A DNA stretch of 64,000 bases, from positions 62,001-126,000 of the forward strand of contig NZ_CP078069.1 in the NCBI RefSeq assembly GCF_019195435.1. Reading direction: 5' to 3'. Of this stretch, positions 8,822 through 17,444 are shown piece after piece. The DNA comes from Comamonas sp. NLF-1-9. GTDB lineage: Bacteria; Pseudomonadota; Gammaproteobacteria; Burkholderiales; Burkholderiaceae_C. How positions within the stretch are numbered: position 1 is the stretch's first letter; every line of letters starts with the position of its first letter. Under the pieces are notes generated by a model. It had not been told where the DNA came from and did not search any database. It saw only the letters and a program-made list of their open reading frames with translations. The position numbers and the translations under genes were made by a program.

Positions 8822-9838
8822 ATGCGTCCGATCCTGACAGTGCTTTTTTCTTCGATTCTCCTTGCCGCATGCGGTGGCGGCAGTGATGACGGTCCCGCGG
8901 CTCCAGGCAATCCTGGAAGCCCCGGCGGCACGGGTCAGGGTGCCGACGCTCCGGCGGCGGTCATCGCCGAGTCCAATTACGTGAGCGTGGCTCAGAAGAC
9001 CCTCGCAGCCAACGGCTTCCTGGTCGATTCGTCGGCCATCCTGCCCGTGGGCGCCGAGGTCGTCGCGCAGCCTGAGCTGGTGCAGTTTGCCCAAGCGCAG
9101 ATCCACAAGGTGCCTGGCTGGTTCGCGCGTTCGCCCGTGACCGTCGCAGGTGCCACGGAGAGCATCACCGAGCGCTGCAGCCAGGGCGGCTTCATGACGG
9201 TGAGCGCTACCGACGCCAACAACAACGGGATCGCCGACGCGGGCGACTCGCTCTCCATCAGTGCCGACCGATGCCGTGACGGCGGCGTCGAGATCAACGG
9301 CAGCTTGTTCTTCGTGTTCACGAGAGTCAGCGGCAATCTGGAGTCCTATCCCTACTCGATCGCTGCCACGATCACCTACAGAAACCTGACGCTCGCAACG
9401 GCCCAGGAAAGCCTCACCGGCAACGGCAGCATCGCGATCGACGCCCGGGTGGATTCGCCCAGCCAGAGCAATGTTCGCCTGGACGTCGACAGCTTTACGG
9501 TTTCGTACAGCTACGCAGGCAAGACCGACACGCAAGGGCTGTATCGCTATACCGTGGCGCTGGCGCAAACCCGCAGCACGAATACCTCTTCCGTCAACGG
9601 CATATTCGTCAGTTCCGCGCTGGATAGCCGGTCGGTACGCATTGCCACGACATCGCCGTTCGTCACCCAGGCCGCCAATCGCTATCCCTCCAGCGGTTCG
9701 GCCACCATCCATGGGGCTGCCGGCGCCAGTGTGCGTGTCACGGCCGTCGACGCGAGCGCGGTTCGGCTGGAGCTGGATGCCAATGGCGACGGTCAGTACG
9801 AGATCAGCGAGGTCAGGCGCTGGAACGAGCTGCACTGA
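8822..9838 (+). CDS. Hypothetical lipoprotein with EF-hand-like calcium loops
   Basis: I do not recognise a family. The 338-residue protein has a lipoprotein signal ending in LLAAC (lipid-carrying Cys17) and then a Gly/Pro/Asp-rich linker (about 18-45). Two acidic loops stand out: DANNNGIADAGD (about 131-142) resembles dockerin or thrombospondin-3 calcium loops, and DANGDGQYEISE (319-330) fits the canonical 12-residue EF-hand loop at every ligand position. The middle is rich in Ser/Thr and looks like beta structure. The ATG at 8822 has an upstream GGAGG. The stop codon shares one base with the next start, so the two genes are surely co-transcribed. An outer-membrane or periplasmic location is inferred. 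Confidence 0.8.
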   Translation: MRPILTVLFSSILLAACGGGSDDGPAAPGNPGSPGGTGQGADAPAAVIAESNYVSVAQKTLAANGFLVDSSAILPVGAEVVAQPELVQFAQAQIHKVPGWFARSPVTVAGATESITERCSQGGFMTVSATDANNNGIADAGDSLSISADRCRDGGVEINGSLFFVFTRVSGNLESYPYSIAATITYRNLTLATAQESLTGNGSIAIDARVDSPSQSNVRLDVDSFTVSYSYAGKTDTQGLYRYTVALAQTRSTNTSSVNGIFVSSALDSRSVRIATTSPFVTQAANRYPSSGSATIHGAAGASVRVTAVDASAVRLELDANGDGQYEISEVRRWNELH

Positions 9839-10659
9839 TGCTTTGTGCCCGTATCGTGCGCGGCGCGACAGCGCTGGCGCTGGCGGGCGGCGTGAACGCG
9901 GCAGCGGCCGGCTGCGGCGCTCCCGCATGGGGCGCCGTTGCCGGGCTGGAGCACAGCCAGTGGCAGGAGTACGCGGCCGACGGCTCTCGCCTGCTGCGTG
10001 AGCGCGGTGATCTGGCGCTGGCTGGCCTGCAGTTCGACATCGAGTGCGAAGGCCTGCAATGGTCCGCCCAGTGGCTGCGCAGCCAGGGCGAACGCAGCTA
10101 CGACGGACGCACCAACGCCGGAGTGCCGTTCCAGTCGCAGACCCGCGTGCGTCTTGAACGCTTGCAACTGCAGGCTTGGTGGCCCCTGCAGCCATCCTGG
10201 GCGCTGGGCGCGCGGCTGCGTCAGCAGACGCTGGAGCGGGAAATAGCCGGGCGCGGTGCCGTGCTGGGTTATCCGGAGCGCTACCGGTATTGGCAAGCCT
10301 CCATCGGGCTGCGCCATCGGCAAGTGCTTGCTTCGCATCTTGACTGGCATGTCGCGCTGTGGCTCGGTGCCGGCCCGAAGGGGAGTGTGCGGGTTGAGCT
10401 GCCAGGCTACGACCCGGCCGTCCTGGATCTGGGCCGCAGCCGCGTGCTTTCGCTCGAACTGGGTCTGCAAGGCGGAGCCCGGGCGGAGCAAACCGGTTGG
10501 ACCTGGAATGCCCTCTTGGCCTATGGCCGCGAAGCGACATCCGCAGGTCCGAATACGCTGCTCACGCGCCTTGGTCGCCCGGTTGGCGCCTCCGCGCGCC
10601 AGCCGCGTTTTGCGCAGCAGCAGTGGCAGTTTCGCGCCGGGGCTGCCTATCGGTTCTGA
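9838..10659 (+). CDS. Hypothetical exported protein, outer-membrane beta-barrel-like
   Basis: I do not recognise a family. The 273-residue protein has a signal peptide (about 1-23) and a mature part of alternating polar and aromatic residues. It ends in WQFRAGAAYRF, whose terminal phenylalanine is the usual insertion signature of outer-membrane barrels. Strand-like segments (LQLQAWWPLQPSWALGARLR, YRYWQASIGLRHR, WTWNALLAYGREA) support a small barrel. The ATG overlaps the TGA of the lipoprotein gene by one base. The pair may form a surface complex, which is inference only. Confidence 0.75.
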   Translation: MLCARIVRGATALALAGGVNAAAAGCGAPAWGAVAGLEHSQWQEYAADGSRLLRERGDLALAGLQFDIECEGLQWSAQWLRSQGERSYDGRTNAGVPFQSQTRVRLERLQLQAWWPLQPSWALGARLRQQTLEREIAGRGAVLGYPERYRYWQASIGLRHRQVLASHLDWHVALWLGAGPKGSVRVELPGYDPAVLDLGRSRVLSLELGLQGGARAEQTGWTWNALLAYGREATSAGPNTLLTRLGRPVGASARQPRFAQQQWQFRAGAAYRF

Positions 10660-10814
10660 TACCGACTCAAGGCAAGGCATCAGAGCGTCTCTCTCGCGGC
10701 ATGAAGCCGCAATTTGCCGCCGCAGCGCCCGGGGCCGCGCGCGCGTGCGGGACAGCGGTCGGCGCAGCCGCTCGCTTAGCATTCCAGGTTTTGGATGGCA
10801 CGCTGGGGGCGCTC

Positions 10815-11480
10815 GTGGCTTTGAATTTGACGCCCGCCGTGCGCATGGGCTTGTCGATTGCGCTTGCCACCGGGCTGTACGGCATCTCCTTTGGCGCGCT
10901 GGCGGTGGCGGCGGGGCTGACGGTGGCGCAGGCCATGGTGCTCAGCCTCTTGATGTTCACCGGCGGCTCGCAATTTGCCTTCATCGGCGTGGTGGCGGGC
11001 GGCGGCAGCGCCTCGGCGGCGGTGGGCGCGGCGAGTTTGCTGGGGGTGCGCAATGCCGTCTATGGCGTGCAGTTGAACCACTTGTTGATGCCGCGCGGCT
11101 GGCGCAAGTGGTTGATGGCCCAGCTCACCATCGACGAGTCGGCCGCGACCGCGCTGAGCCAGGGCGAGGCCGCCGAGCAGCGCCGCGGCTTCTGGACGGC
11201 AGGCTGGGGCGTGTTCGTGCTCTGGAACCTGTTTACCCTGGCCGGCGCGCTGCTGGGCGATGCCCTGGGCGACGCCCGCACCTGGGGGCTGGACGGCGCG
11301 GCGGTGGCGGCCTTCCTCGGGCTGCTCTGGCCGCGCCTGAAGGGCCGCGAGCCGCTGGCGCTGGCCGTGCTGGCCGGGGTGGTGACGGCGGCAGCCATCC
11401 CCTGGGTGGCGCCGGGCCTGCCGATCTTGCTGGCCGCGGCGGCAGGCGCCGCCTGGGGCTGGTGGGGGCATGCGCGATGA
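10815..11480 (+). CDS. azlC: AzlC-family branched-chain amino acid exporter, large subunit
   Basis: The hydrophobic protein contains SIALATGLYGISFGALAVAAGL, FTGGSQFAFIGVV and LLGVRNAVYGVQLNHLL, which fit the AzlC/YgaZ family. These inner-membrane proteins work with an AzlD/YgaH partner to export branched-chain amino acids. The start is uncertain. A GTG at 10815 with GGGGG upstream gives 221 residues; an ATG at 10701 in the same frame would add 38 residues without family similarity, and an ATG at 10845 would cut into the first helix. The 3' end overlaps the AzlD start in an ATGA. Confidence 0.85.
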   Translation: MALNLTPAVRMGLSIALATGLYGISFGALAVAAGLTVAQAMVLSLLMFTGGSQFAFIGVVAGGGSASAAVGAASLLGVRNAVYGVQLNHLLMPRGWRKWLMAQLTIDESAATALSQGEAAEQRRGFWTAGWGVFVLWNLFTLAGALLGDALGDARTWGLDGAAVAAFLGLLWPRLKGREPLALAVLAGVVTAAAIPWVAPGLPILLAAAAGAAWGWWGHAR

Positions 11481-11791
11481 CGCTCTGGCAGGCCATCGTG
11501 CTTGCAGGCCTGATAGCGTTTGCCACCAAGCTCGCGGGCTATGCGGTGCCCGCGCGCTGGCTGCAAAACCCGCGCATGCACCGCGTGGCGGGCGCGCTCA
11601 CGGTGGCGCTGCTGGCGTCGCTCACGGTGCTGAACACCTTTGCCGAGGGCAGCGCGCTGCGCCTGGACGCTCGCCTGGCCGCGCTGGCGGCAGCGGCGCT
11701 GGCGCTGTGGTGGCGCGCGCCCTTTTTGCTGGTGGTGCTGCTGGGCGCGCTGGCCTCCGCACTGCTGCGCGGGCTGGCGCCGATGGCCTGA
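11477..11791 (+). CDS. azlD: AzlD-family branched-chain amino acid exporter, small subunit
   Basis: A 104-residue protein with about three to four transmembrane helices. The start MTLWQAIVLAGLIAFATKLAGY and the conserved arrangement after AzlC identify it as the AzlD/YgaH small subunit. It overlaps azlC by four bases (ATGA), implying coupled translation of equal amounts of the two subunits. Confidence 0.87.
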   Translation: MTLWQAIVLAGLIAFATKLAGYAVPARWLQNPRMHRVAGALTVALLASLTVLNTFAEGSALRLDARLAALAAAALALWWRAPFLLVVLLGALASALLRGLAPMA

Positions 11792-11820
11792 CGGGGAGGC
11801 CGATGGTTTGATGGGAGAGT

Positions 11821-12142
11821 GTGGTGAATTGCCGCTTGATCGCCGGTGAATCCGCGCTGCTGCAGCGCCTGCTGCCCGGGCCGGGGCAGCGCGTGATCGC
11901 GCTGGGCGGCGGCGCGGCCGCCCTGGCGCCAGGGGGCCAAAGAGCGCCTTGCCGCGCCGGCGCACTTTGCCGACCTTGCCGACTTTGAACGGCGCAGGAT
12001 GCATCCGAGCTTTGCCGGGCATCCCATCGACGACGCCCTGCGCGCACGCACGCTGGCCGCTTTTGCGCCACACTGCGCTTCGGCGGGCGCGCGCTTTGAG
12101 CGCCGCATGCACCTGCGCGTTCTGCAGGGCCTGCCTGCCTGA
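11821..12142 (+). pseudogene. Small unrecognised ORF broken by a frameshift at a G run
   Basis: The 380 bp between azlD and the hydrolase gene contain no intact gene but look coding. From a GTG at 11821 (preceded by GGGAGAG) the frame reads like protein up to GGGAAALAPG. After the G run at 11932-11936 the protein-like reading continues one frame over as AKERLAAPAHFADLADFERR and on to a TGA at 12142. Removing one G would join the two into about 106 residues. I do not recognise the product. It may be a decayed gene or a sequencing error in the homopolymer. Confidence 0.4.
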
Positions 12143-12173
12143 TACCCTGCCACGCACGATGGAGAAGTTCACC

Positions 12174-13058
12174 ATGCACGACGACTTGCACACCGACGCG
12201 GCTGCCCTGCTGGGCGGCACGGGCGCGGCCTCGCGCCGCAAGGCCCTGGGATTGATGCTGGGTGCGGGCTACGCCGCAGCCGCCGCGCCGCTGATGGCGC
12301 AGACGGCGATAGCGACCAGCCCCGACGGCCTGGAGGTGGGCGAGGTCAGCTACCCCTCGGGCGACTTTCAGGTGCATGCCTACCGTGCCGCGCCCAAGGG
12401 CGGCAGCGGCTTGCCGGTCATCCTGGTCATTTCGGAAATCTTCGGCGTGCACGAATACATCGCCGACGTCTGCCGGCGCCTGGCGCACGCGGGCTATCTG
12501 GCGATTGCGCCCGACCTGTTCGAGCGCCAGGGCGACCCCATGGCCTATGGCGAGCTGGCCAAGCTGATGAGCGAGGTCGTCGCCAAGGTGCCCGACGCCC
12601 AGGTCATGCAAGACCTGGACGCCAGCGTCGCCTGGGCCGGCAAGCACGGCGGCGACGCTGCGCGGGTGGGCATCACCGGCTTTTGCTGGGGCGGGCGCAT
12701 CACCTGGCTGTACGCCGCGCACGCACCCGTGAAGGCCGCCGTCGCCTGGTATGGGCGCCTCACGGGGCAGGACACGCCCTTGCAGCCCAAGCAGCCGCTG
12801 GCGCTGGCCGCGCAGGTCAAGGCGCCGGTGCTGGGCCTGTACGGCGGCAAGGACGAGAGCATTCCCGAGAGCACCATAGAGCAGATGAAAGCCGGGCTGG
12901 CCAAGGCCGGCGCGCCGGCCAATGCCTCGCGCTTCGTCGTCTACCCGGATGCGCCGCACGCCTTTCATGCCGACTACCGCGCCAGCTACCGCAAGGACGC
13001 GGCCGAAGACGGCTGGAAGCGCACGCTTGCCTGGTTTGCGCAGCATGGCCTGAAATAG
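12174..13058 (+). CDS. Dienelactone hydrolase family protein, Tat-exported
   Basis: An alpha/beta hydrolase of about 294 residues. The nucleophile is a cysteine in GITGFCWGGR, as in dienelactone hydrolases, with an acidic residue in the LYGGKDESIP segment and the histidine of YPDAPHAFHADY completing the triad. The N-terminus carries SRRKALGLMLGAGYAAAAAPLMAQ, a twin-arginine-type signal, so the enzyme is probably exported folded. Members hydrolyse dienelactones or related esters; the substrate here is unknown. The ATG at 12174 has GGAGAAG upstream; an in-frame ATG at 12159 is an alternative. Confidence 0.87.
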   Translation: MHDDLHTDAAALLGGTGAASRRKALGLMLGAGYAAAAAPLMAQTAIATSPDGLEVGEVSYPSGDFQVHAYRAAPKGGSGLPVILVISEIFGVHEYIADVCRRLAHAGYLAIAPDLFERQGDPMAYGELAKLMSEVVAKVPDAQVMQDLDASVAWAGKHGGDAARVGITGFCWGGRITWLYAAHAPVKAAVAWYGRLTGQDTPLQPKQPLALAAQVKAPVLGLYGGKDESIPESTIEQMKAGLAKAGAPANASRFVVYPDAPHAFHADYRASYRKDAAEDGWKRTLAWFAQHGLK

Positions 13059-13120
13059 CTGCGACACTCCTTCTCCCTCCGGGCAAGGCGGCGGCACAGG
13101 CCCGCCGCGCCCGCCTTGAA

Positions 13121-13190
13121 CAAATTCATATAAAAACAGGCGCAAACCCTTGCTGAGCAAGCGCCAACAGCAATGCTTTTGATAGTTATG
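13121..13190 (-). repeat. Dispersed palindromic repeat, copy 3 (at the ZIP gene start)
   Basis: Read on the minus strand it runs AACTATCAAAAGCA, GCTGTTGGCGCTTG, CAGCAAGGGTTTGCGCC and TTTTTATATGAATTT. The leading ACTATCAAAA block is shared with the copy in aroE (43806-43870). The element includes the ATG at 13173, so the first codons of the ZIP gene are repeat-derived. Confidence 0.75.
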
Positions 13191-14006
13191 CTCATCGCCA
13201 CGCTGGCCGCCGGCATAGGCAGCGTGTGGCTTGCGGCCGTGCTGCTGCGCCTGGGCATGGGCGGGCGCTGGCGCGTGGGGCCGCAGCATCTGCTGAGCCT
13301 GGCGGCCGGCGCGCTCTTGTCCACCGCCTTCATGCACCTGCTGCCCGAAGCCTTCGAAGACGCGCCCGCGCACCCGCTGTTTGCCACGCTGCTGCTCGGG
13401 CTGGTGTTCTTCTTCATTCTGGAAAAGGCCGAGCTCTGGCACCACGGCCACGAGCACGGCGGCCACGCTGGCTCGGCGCGCAGCGAGGGCGCACACGCCC
13501 ACGAGCAGCACGCGCACGATCATGTGGACCACGGGCATGGGCACCCTCCGCTGCACGCGCGCGGCGGCTGGGCGCTGCTGGCCGGCGACAGCCTGCACTG
13601 CTTTGGCGACGGCGTGATGATTGCCTCGGCCTTCGTCGCCGACCTGCGCCTGGGCGTGGTGGCGGCGCTGTCGGTGCTGGCGCACGAAGTGCCGCACCAC
13701 GTGGGCGATCTGGTGGTGCTGCGCCAGGGCAAGCGCCGCGCCGCGCTGCTCAAGGTGTCGCTGGCCGGCGCGGCCAGTGCGCTGGGCGGCCTGGCGGGTT
13801 ATTTCATCGTCGGCCGCTGGGAGGCCGCGCTGCCCTATTTTCTCGTCGTGGCGGCCAGCAGCTTCGTCTACGTGGCGCTGGCCGACCTGATCCCGCAACT
13901 GCAGCGGCGCATGTCCGCCGCGCAGGCGCTGGTGCAGATCGTCTGGCTGCTCGCGGGCATGGGGGTGGTGATGGCGGTGGCCAGCTTTGCGCATGCTGCG
14001 CATTGA
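13173..14006 (+). CDS. ZIP-family divalent metal transporter
   Basis: The 277-residue inner-membrane protein has about eight hydrophobic helices and a very histidine-rich cytoplasmic loop (about 88-128, HHGHEHGGH to HGHGHPP). The family signature helices HCFGDGVMIASAF and AHEVPHHVGDLVVL carry the metal-binding His/Glu residues of ZIP helices 4 and 5. It should import zinc or a related metal. The ATG at 13173 lies inside a dispersed repeat; the ATG at 13188, five codons in, may be the original start. It is convergent with the LytTR regulator gene. Confidence 0.92.
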   Translation: MLLIVMLIATLAAGIGSVWLAAVLLRLGMGGRWRVGPQHLLSLAAGALLSTAFMHLLPEAFEDAPAHPLFATLLLGLVFFFILEKAELWHHGHEHGGHAGSARSEGAHAHEQHAHDHVDHGHGHPPLHARGGWALLAGDSLHCFGDGVMIASAFVADLRLGVVAALSVLAHEVPHHVGDLVVLRQGKRRAALLKVSLAGAASALGGLAGYFIVGRWEAALPYFLVVAASSFVYVALADLIPQLQRRMSAAQALVQIVWLLAGMGVVMAVASFAHAAH

Positions 14007-14024
14007 GCCGGCGGGCGCCTTGCT

Positions 14025-14759
14025 TCAAGCTTCCCGCGTGAGGATCTCCCGCACCGCAGCCACCTGCCTGCGCGAGACCGGCAGAAGCTCGGTGCTGCCG
14101 CGCAGGCGCACCGCCCAGCCGTCGCCTTCCTCCAGCTCGGGGTGGCGCTCCAGCGCGCGCAGGGCGTGGCGGGCGATGAGGGTATTGCGGTGGATGCGCA
14201 CCAGCTCCTGCGGATGGCGCTGGTGCAGCTCGGTCAGGGCGCCGTCGATCACGTAGCTGCGCGTGGCGGTGCGCAGCGTCAGGTATTTGAGTTCGGCGCG
14301 GATGTAGAGCACCTCGGCGAGCGGGACGCGTTCGGTGCGGCCCTGGTCTTGCACCAGCAGGGCGGGGCCGTCTGAGCTTGGCGCGGGTGTTGCGGGGCGA
14401 TGGCGGCGGCCGGCCTTGGCCAGCGCCTGCTGCAGGCGCTCGCGGCGCACCGGCTTGGTCAGGTAGTCGGCCGCGTCCAGCTCGAAGGCGCAGACGGCGT
14501 GTTCGGCGTGCGCGGTGACGAAGACGATGGCCGGCGGCTCGGCCAGGCGCGCGATCTGGTGCGCCAGCGCCAGGCCGTCCTGCCCGGGCATGTGGATGTC
14601 CAGCAACACCAGGTCGAAGGCCGGCGGCTGGGTGAGCAGCGCCAGCGCCTCGCCCGCGTGGGCGGCTTGCACCGCCTGGTGGCGGGCATCGAGCTCGGCC
14701 AGCAGGGTGCACAGGCGCTTGCGCGCCAGGGCTTCATCGTCGACGACCAGAATGCGCAT
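14025..14759 (-). CDS. LytTR-family response regulator (AlgR-like)
   Basis: The 244-residue protein has an N-terminal receiver domain (MRILVVDDEALARKRL, phospho-acceptor Asp in LVLLDIHMPG near residue 54, KPVRRERL near 102). The C-terminal LytTR DNA-binding domain (about 135-240) includes LVRIHRNTLIA. It lies 9 bp downstream of a LytS-type histidine kinase gene. With divergent argH this reproduces the argH-algZ-algR neighbourhood known from Pseudomonas, so it is probably the AlgR counterpart. The regulated genes are not known from this sequence. Confidence 0.9.
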   Translation of the reverse strand: MRILVVDDEALARKRLCTLLAELDARHQAVQAAHAGEALALLTQPPAFDLVLLDIHMPGQDGLALAHQIARLAEPPAIVFVTAHAEHAVCAFELDAADYLTKPVRRERLQQALAKAGRRHRPATPAPSSDGPALLVQDQGRTERVPLAEVLYIRAELKYLTLRTATRSYVIDGALTELHQRHPQELVRIHRNTLIARHALRALERHPELEEGDGWAVRLRGSTELLPVSRRQVAAVREILTREA

Positions 14760-14768
14760 GGCGCTGTC

Positions 14769-15806
14769 TCAAACGGCGGGCAGGCCTATGCGCACCTGGT
14801 AGCGCCCGCCCTGGGCGCCGGCGCTGAAGTCGCATTCCACGTCGTGCAGCAGCTTCAGGCGCGCGCGTACGTTGTTCAGCGCAATGCCGTGCCCCGGCGC
14901 CGCCGGCCCGAGCGCATGGGCGCGCGGCGGCAGCGAATTGGTGATGGTGATGAGCACGCGTGCGCCGCGCCGCTGGGTGCGCACCTCGATCAGGGCGGCA
15001 AGCGGCGAGGGCTCGACGCCGTGCTTGACCGCGTTTTCCACCAGCGGCTGCAGCAAGAGCGGCGGTACGCGGGCGCTGCCGGCGCGCTCGTCGAGCTTCC
15101 AGGCGAGCTGCATGCGCTCGCCAAAGCGGATCTGCTCGATCGCCAGGTAGTGGCGCGCCAGTTGCACCTCTTCGGCCAGGCTGGCGCTGTCGCCCTGCTC
15201 GAGCAGCGCGTGGCGAAACAGCTCGCTCAGGTCTTCCAGCAGGGTTTCGGCCTTGGCCGGCTCCTCGCGCACCAGGGCGATGGCGCTGTTCAGGCTGTTG
15301 AAGAGAAAGTGCGGCCGTATGCGTGCCTGCAGCTCGGCCAGGCGCGCGGTAGTGGCCGCCGGCGCGCGCGCGTGCGCGCGCAGCACCAGCGCGGCCACCA
15401 GCAGCGCCGACAGCAGCGCGCCGCTGGCGGCGCTGGCCAGCCACCTGGGCTCGCTGCTGCCCGTCACATAAGCGAGCAGCGCGCAGGCAAGCAAGCCGGC
15501 CAGCGCCCCCAGCACCACGCCGGCGCAGACCTGCAGCGGCACGCGCGCGGCCTGCAGCACGCGCTTGAGGCTGCAGGCGGCCAGCAGCCAGGCGAGCGTG
15601 GCGGGCAGCACGCCGCCGGTCAGCATCGCCAGTTGCTGCAGCCACTCGGCGGGGCTCGCGGCAAGAAAGAGCAGCGCCACGCCAGAGACCAGCTCCACGA
15701 ACAGCACCGCGCGCAGCACCACCCCGGCATGGCAGGCGTCGAAGATCAGCGTGCCCGCTGCCGGCGGGCGTCGCGTGCTGGTCGATAGAATTTGCGGCTT
15801 TGTCAT
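14769..15806 (-). CDS. LytS/AlgZ-type sensor histidine kinase
   Basis: A 345-residue membrane kinase. Four hydrophobic helices (about 30-150) precede a His_kinase-type domain whose phospho-acceptor box is [11 protein letters not shown] (about 165-175). [11 protein letters not shown] is the N-box, and a glycine-rich [10 protein letters not shown] segment lies near the C-terminus. It is the cognate partner of the LytTR regulator 9 bp downstream. The ATG at 15806 is preferred over an upstream in-frame start at 15848, which would overlap the start of the divergent argH. Only 40 bp separate the two start codons, so the promoters must overlap the genes or be very compact. Confidence 0.88.
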   Translation of the reverse strand: MTKPQILSTSTRRPPAAGTLIFDACHAGVVLRAVLFVELVSGVALLFLAASPAEWLQQLAMLTGGVLPATLAWLLAACSLKRVLQAARVPLQVCAGVVLGALAGLLACALLAYVTGSSEPRWLASAASGALLSALLVAALVLRAHARAPAATTARLAELQARIRPHFLFNSLNSAIALVREEPAKAETLLEDLSELFRHALLEQGDSASLAEEVQLARHYLAIEQIRFGERMQLAWKLDERAGSARVPPLLLQPLVENAVKHGVEPSPLAALIEVRTQRRGARVLITITNSLPPRAHALGPAAPGHGIALNNVRARLKLLHDVECDFSAGAQGGRYQVRIGLPAV

Positions 15807-15846
15807 TGCTGGCGCCGTGGACCTCCCGGTGCCGATTATTGCCGCC

Positions 15847-17325
15847 ATGCCCGACCAGCCTTCCTCCCCGTCCCACGATCAGCTCGCGAGCAAGGCACAG
15901 GCATGGTCGGCGCTGTTTTCCGAACCCATGAGCGAGCTGGTCAAGCGCTACACCGCCAGCGTCTTCTTCGACCAGCGCCTGTGGCAGGCCGATATTGCCG
16001 GCAGCCTCGCCCACGCCGAGATGCTCGCGGCGCAAGGCATCCTGAGCCGCGAAGACCATGCCGCGATCGAACGAGGCATGGCCACGATCACGCAGGAGAT
16101 CGAGGCCGGCCAGTTCGACTGGCAGCTCGATCTGGAAGACGTGCACCTGAACATCGAGGCGCGCCTGACCCAGCTCGCGGGCGACGCGGGCAAGCGCCTG
16201 CACACCGGGCGCAGCAGGAACGACCAGGTGGCCACCGACGTGCGCCTGTGGCTGCGCGGCGAGATCGACCTGATCGACGGCCTGCTGCGCGCGCTGCAGC
16301 GGGCGCTGGTGGAGGTGGCCGAGAACAACGTGGAGGTGATCCTGCCGGGCTTTACCCACCTGCAGGTGGCGCAGCCGGTGAGCTTTGCCCACCATCTGCT
16401 CGCTTACGTGGAGATGTTTGCGCGCGACGAGGCGCGCATGCGCGACGTGCGCCGCCGGGTGAACGTGCTGCCGCTGGGCTCGGCCGCGCTGGCCGGCACC
16501 AGCTACCCGCTGGACCGCGAGCGCGTGGCCAGAACCCTGGGCATGGTCGACGACCAGGGCCGGGCCTGCGTATGCCAGAACAGCCTGGACGGCGTCTCCG
16601 ACCGCGACTTCGCGATTGAATTCAGCGCCGCTGCGAGCCTGGTGATGCTGCACGTCTCGCGCCTGTCCGAAGAACTGGTGCTGTGGATGAGCCAGAGCGT
16701 GGGCTTCATCCGCATCGCCGACCGCTTCACCACCGGCTCTTCGATCATGCCGCAGAAGAAAAACCCGGACGTGCCCGAGCTCGCCCGCGGCAAGACCGGG
16801 CGGGTGGTCGGCCATCTGATGGGCCTGATCACGCTGATGAAGGGCCAGCCGCTGGCCTACAACAAGGACAACCAGGAAGACAAGGAGCCGTTGTTCGACA
16901 CCGTCGATACGCTCAAGGACACGCTGCGCATCTTTGCCGAGATGATAGGCGGGCAGGTGAACCCCGCCACCGGCACCAAGGAGGGCGGCATCCGCGTGAA
17001 TGCCCAGGCCATGCGCGCCGCCGCGATGAAGGGCTACGCCACGGCGACCGACCTGGCCGACTACCTGGTGAAGAAAGGCCTGCCGTTTCGCGATGCGCAC
17101 GAGACCGTCGCGCACGCGGTCAAGGCGGCGCAGGAGGCGGGCGTGGATTTGTCCGCGCTGCCGCTGGCCACGCTGCAAGGCTTTCATGCGAGCATCGAGG
17201 CCGACGTGTTCGAGGTCTTGTCGCTCGAAGGCTCGCTCAGGGCGCGCCAGACCCTGGGCGGCACTGCGCCGGTGCAGGTGCGCCGCCAGATCGCGCGCCA
17301 CCGCGAGCGCCTGGCAGAGAATTGA
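15847..17325 (+). CDS. argH: Argininosuccinate lyase
   Basis: The 492-residue protein catalyses the last step of arginine synthesis, cleaving argininosuccinate to arginine and fumarate. The fumarase/ASL superfamily signature [12 protein letters not shown] is at about residues 298-309, and [13 protein letters not shown] is the second conserved region. The ATG at 15847 gives a 25-residue N-terminal extension before the family core ([15 protein letters not shown]). The stop codon sits at the edge of a dispersed repeat (17321-17383). Confidence 0.96.
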   Translation: MPDQPSSPSHDQLASKAQAWSALFSEPMSELVKRYTASVFFDQRLWQADIAGSLAHAEMLAAQGILSREDHAAIERGMATITQEIEAGQFDWQLDLEDVHLNIEARLTQLAGDAGKRLHTGRSRNDQVATDVRLWLRGEIDLIDGLLRALQRALVEVAENNVEVILPGFTHLQVAQPVSFAHHLLAYVEMFARDEARMRDVRRRVNVLPLGSAALAGTSYPLDRERVARTLGMVDDQGRACVCQNSLDGVSDRDFAIEFSAAASLVMLHVSRLSEELVLWMSQSVGFIRIADRFTTGSSIMPQKKNPDVPELARGKTGRVVGHLMGLITLMKGQPLAYNKDNQEDKEPLFDTVDTLKDTLRIFAEMIGGQVNPATGTKEGGIRVNAQAMRAAAMKGYATATDLADYLVKKGLPFRDAHETVAHAVKAAQEAGVDLSALPLATLQGFHASIEADVFEVLSLEGSLRARQTLGGTAPVQVRRQIARHRERLAEN

Positions 17326-17383
17326 AATCCATAGCTGTCAGCGCATGTCCTACAAGCGTCTTATGGCGTTTTGTATCTGAAAG
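17321..17383 (+). repeat. Dispersed palindromic repeat, copy 4 (3' end of argH)
   Basis: The element starts ATTGAAATCCATAGCTGTCA, continues GCGCATGTCCTACAAGCGTC and ends TTTTGTATCTGAAAG. It begins exactly at the argH stop codon and fills most of the gap before the Bug protein gene. Confidence 0.7.
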
Positions 17384-17444
17384 CCAATAAACACCAGCGC
17401 AACAGGCTCACTTTTTCAAGAAGCAACCACCCCGGGAGACCTCC

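Noticed and set aside
10701..10814. N-terminal extension of AzlC from the ATG at 10701
   Set aside because: The 38 extra residues are Ala/Arg-rich, lack family similarity and have no ribosome-binding site upstream. The GTG at 10815 has one.
13059..13075. AATAGCTGCGACACTCC after the dienelactone hydrolase gene as a repeat copy
   Set aside because: The match is limited to the stop codon region and a few bases; the rest of the element is missing.
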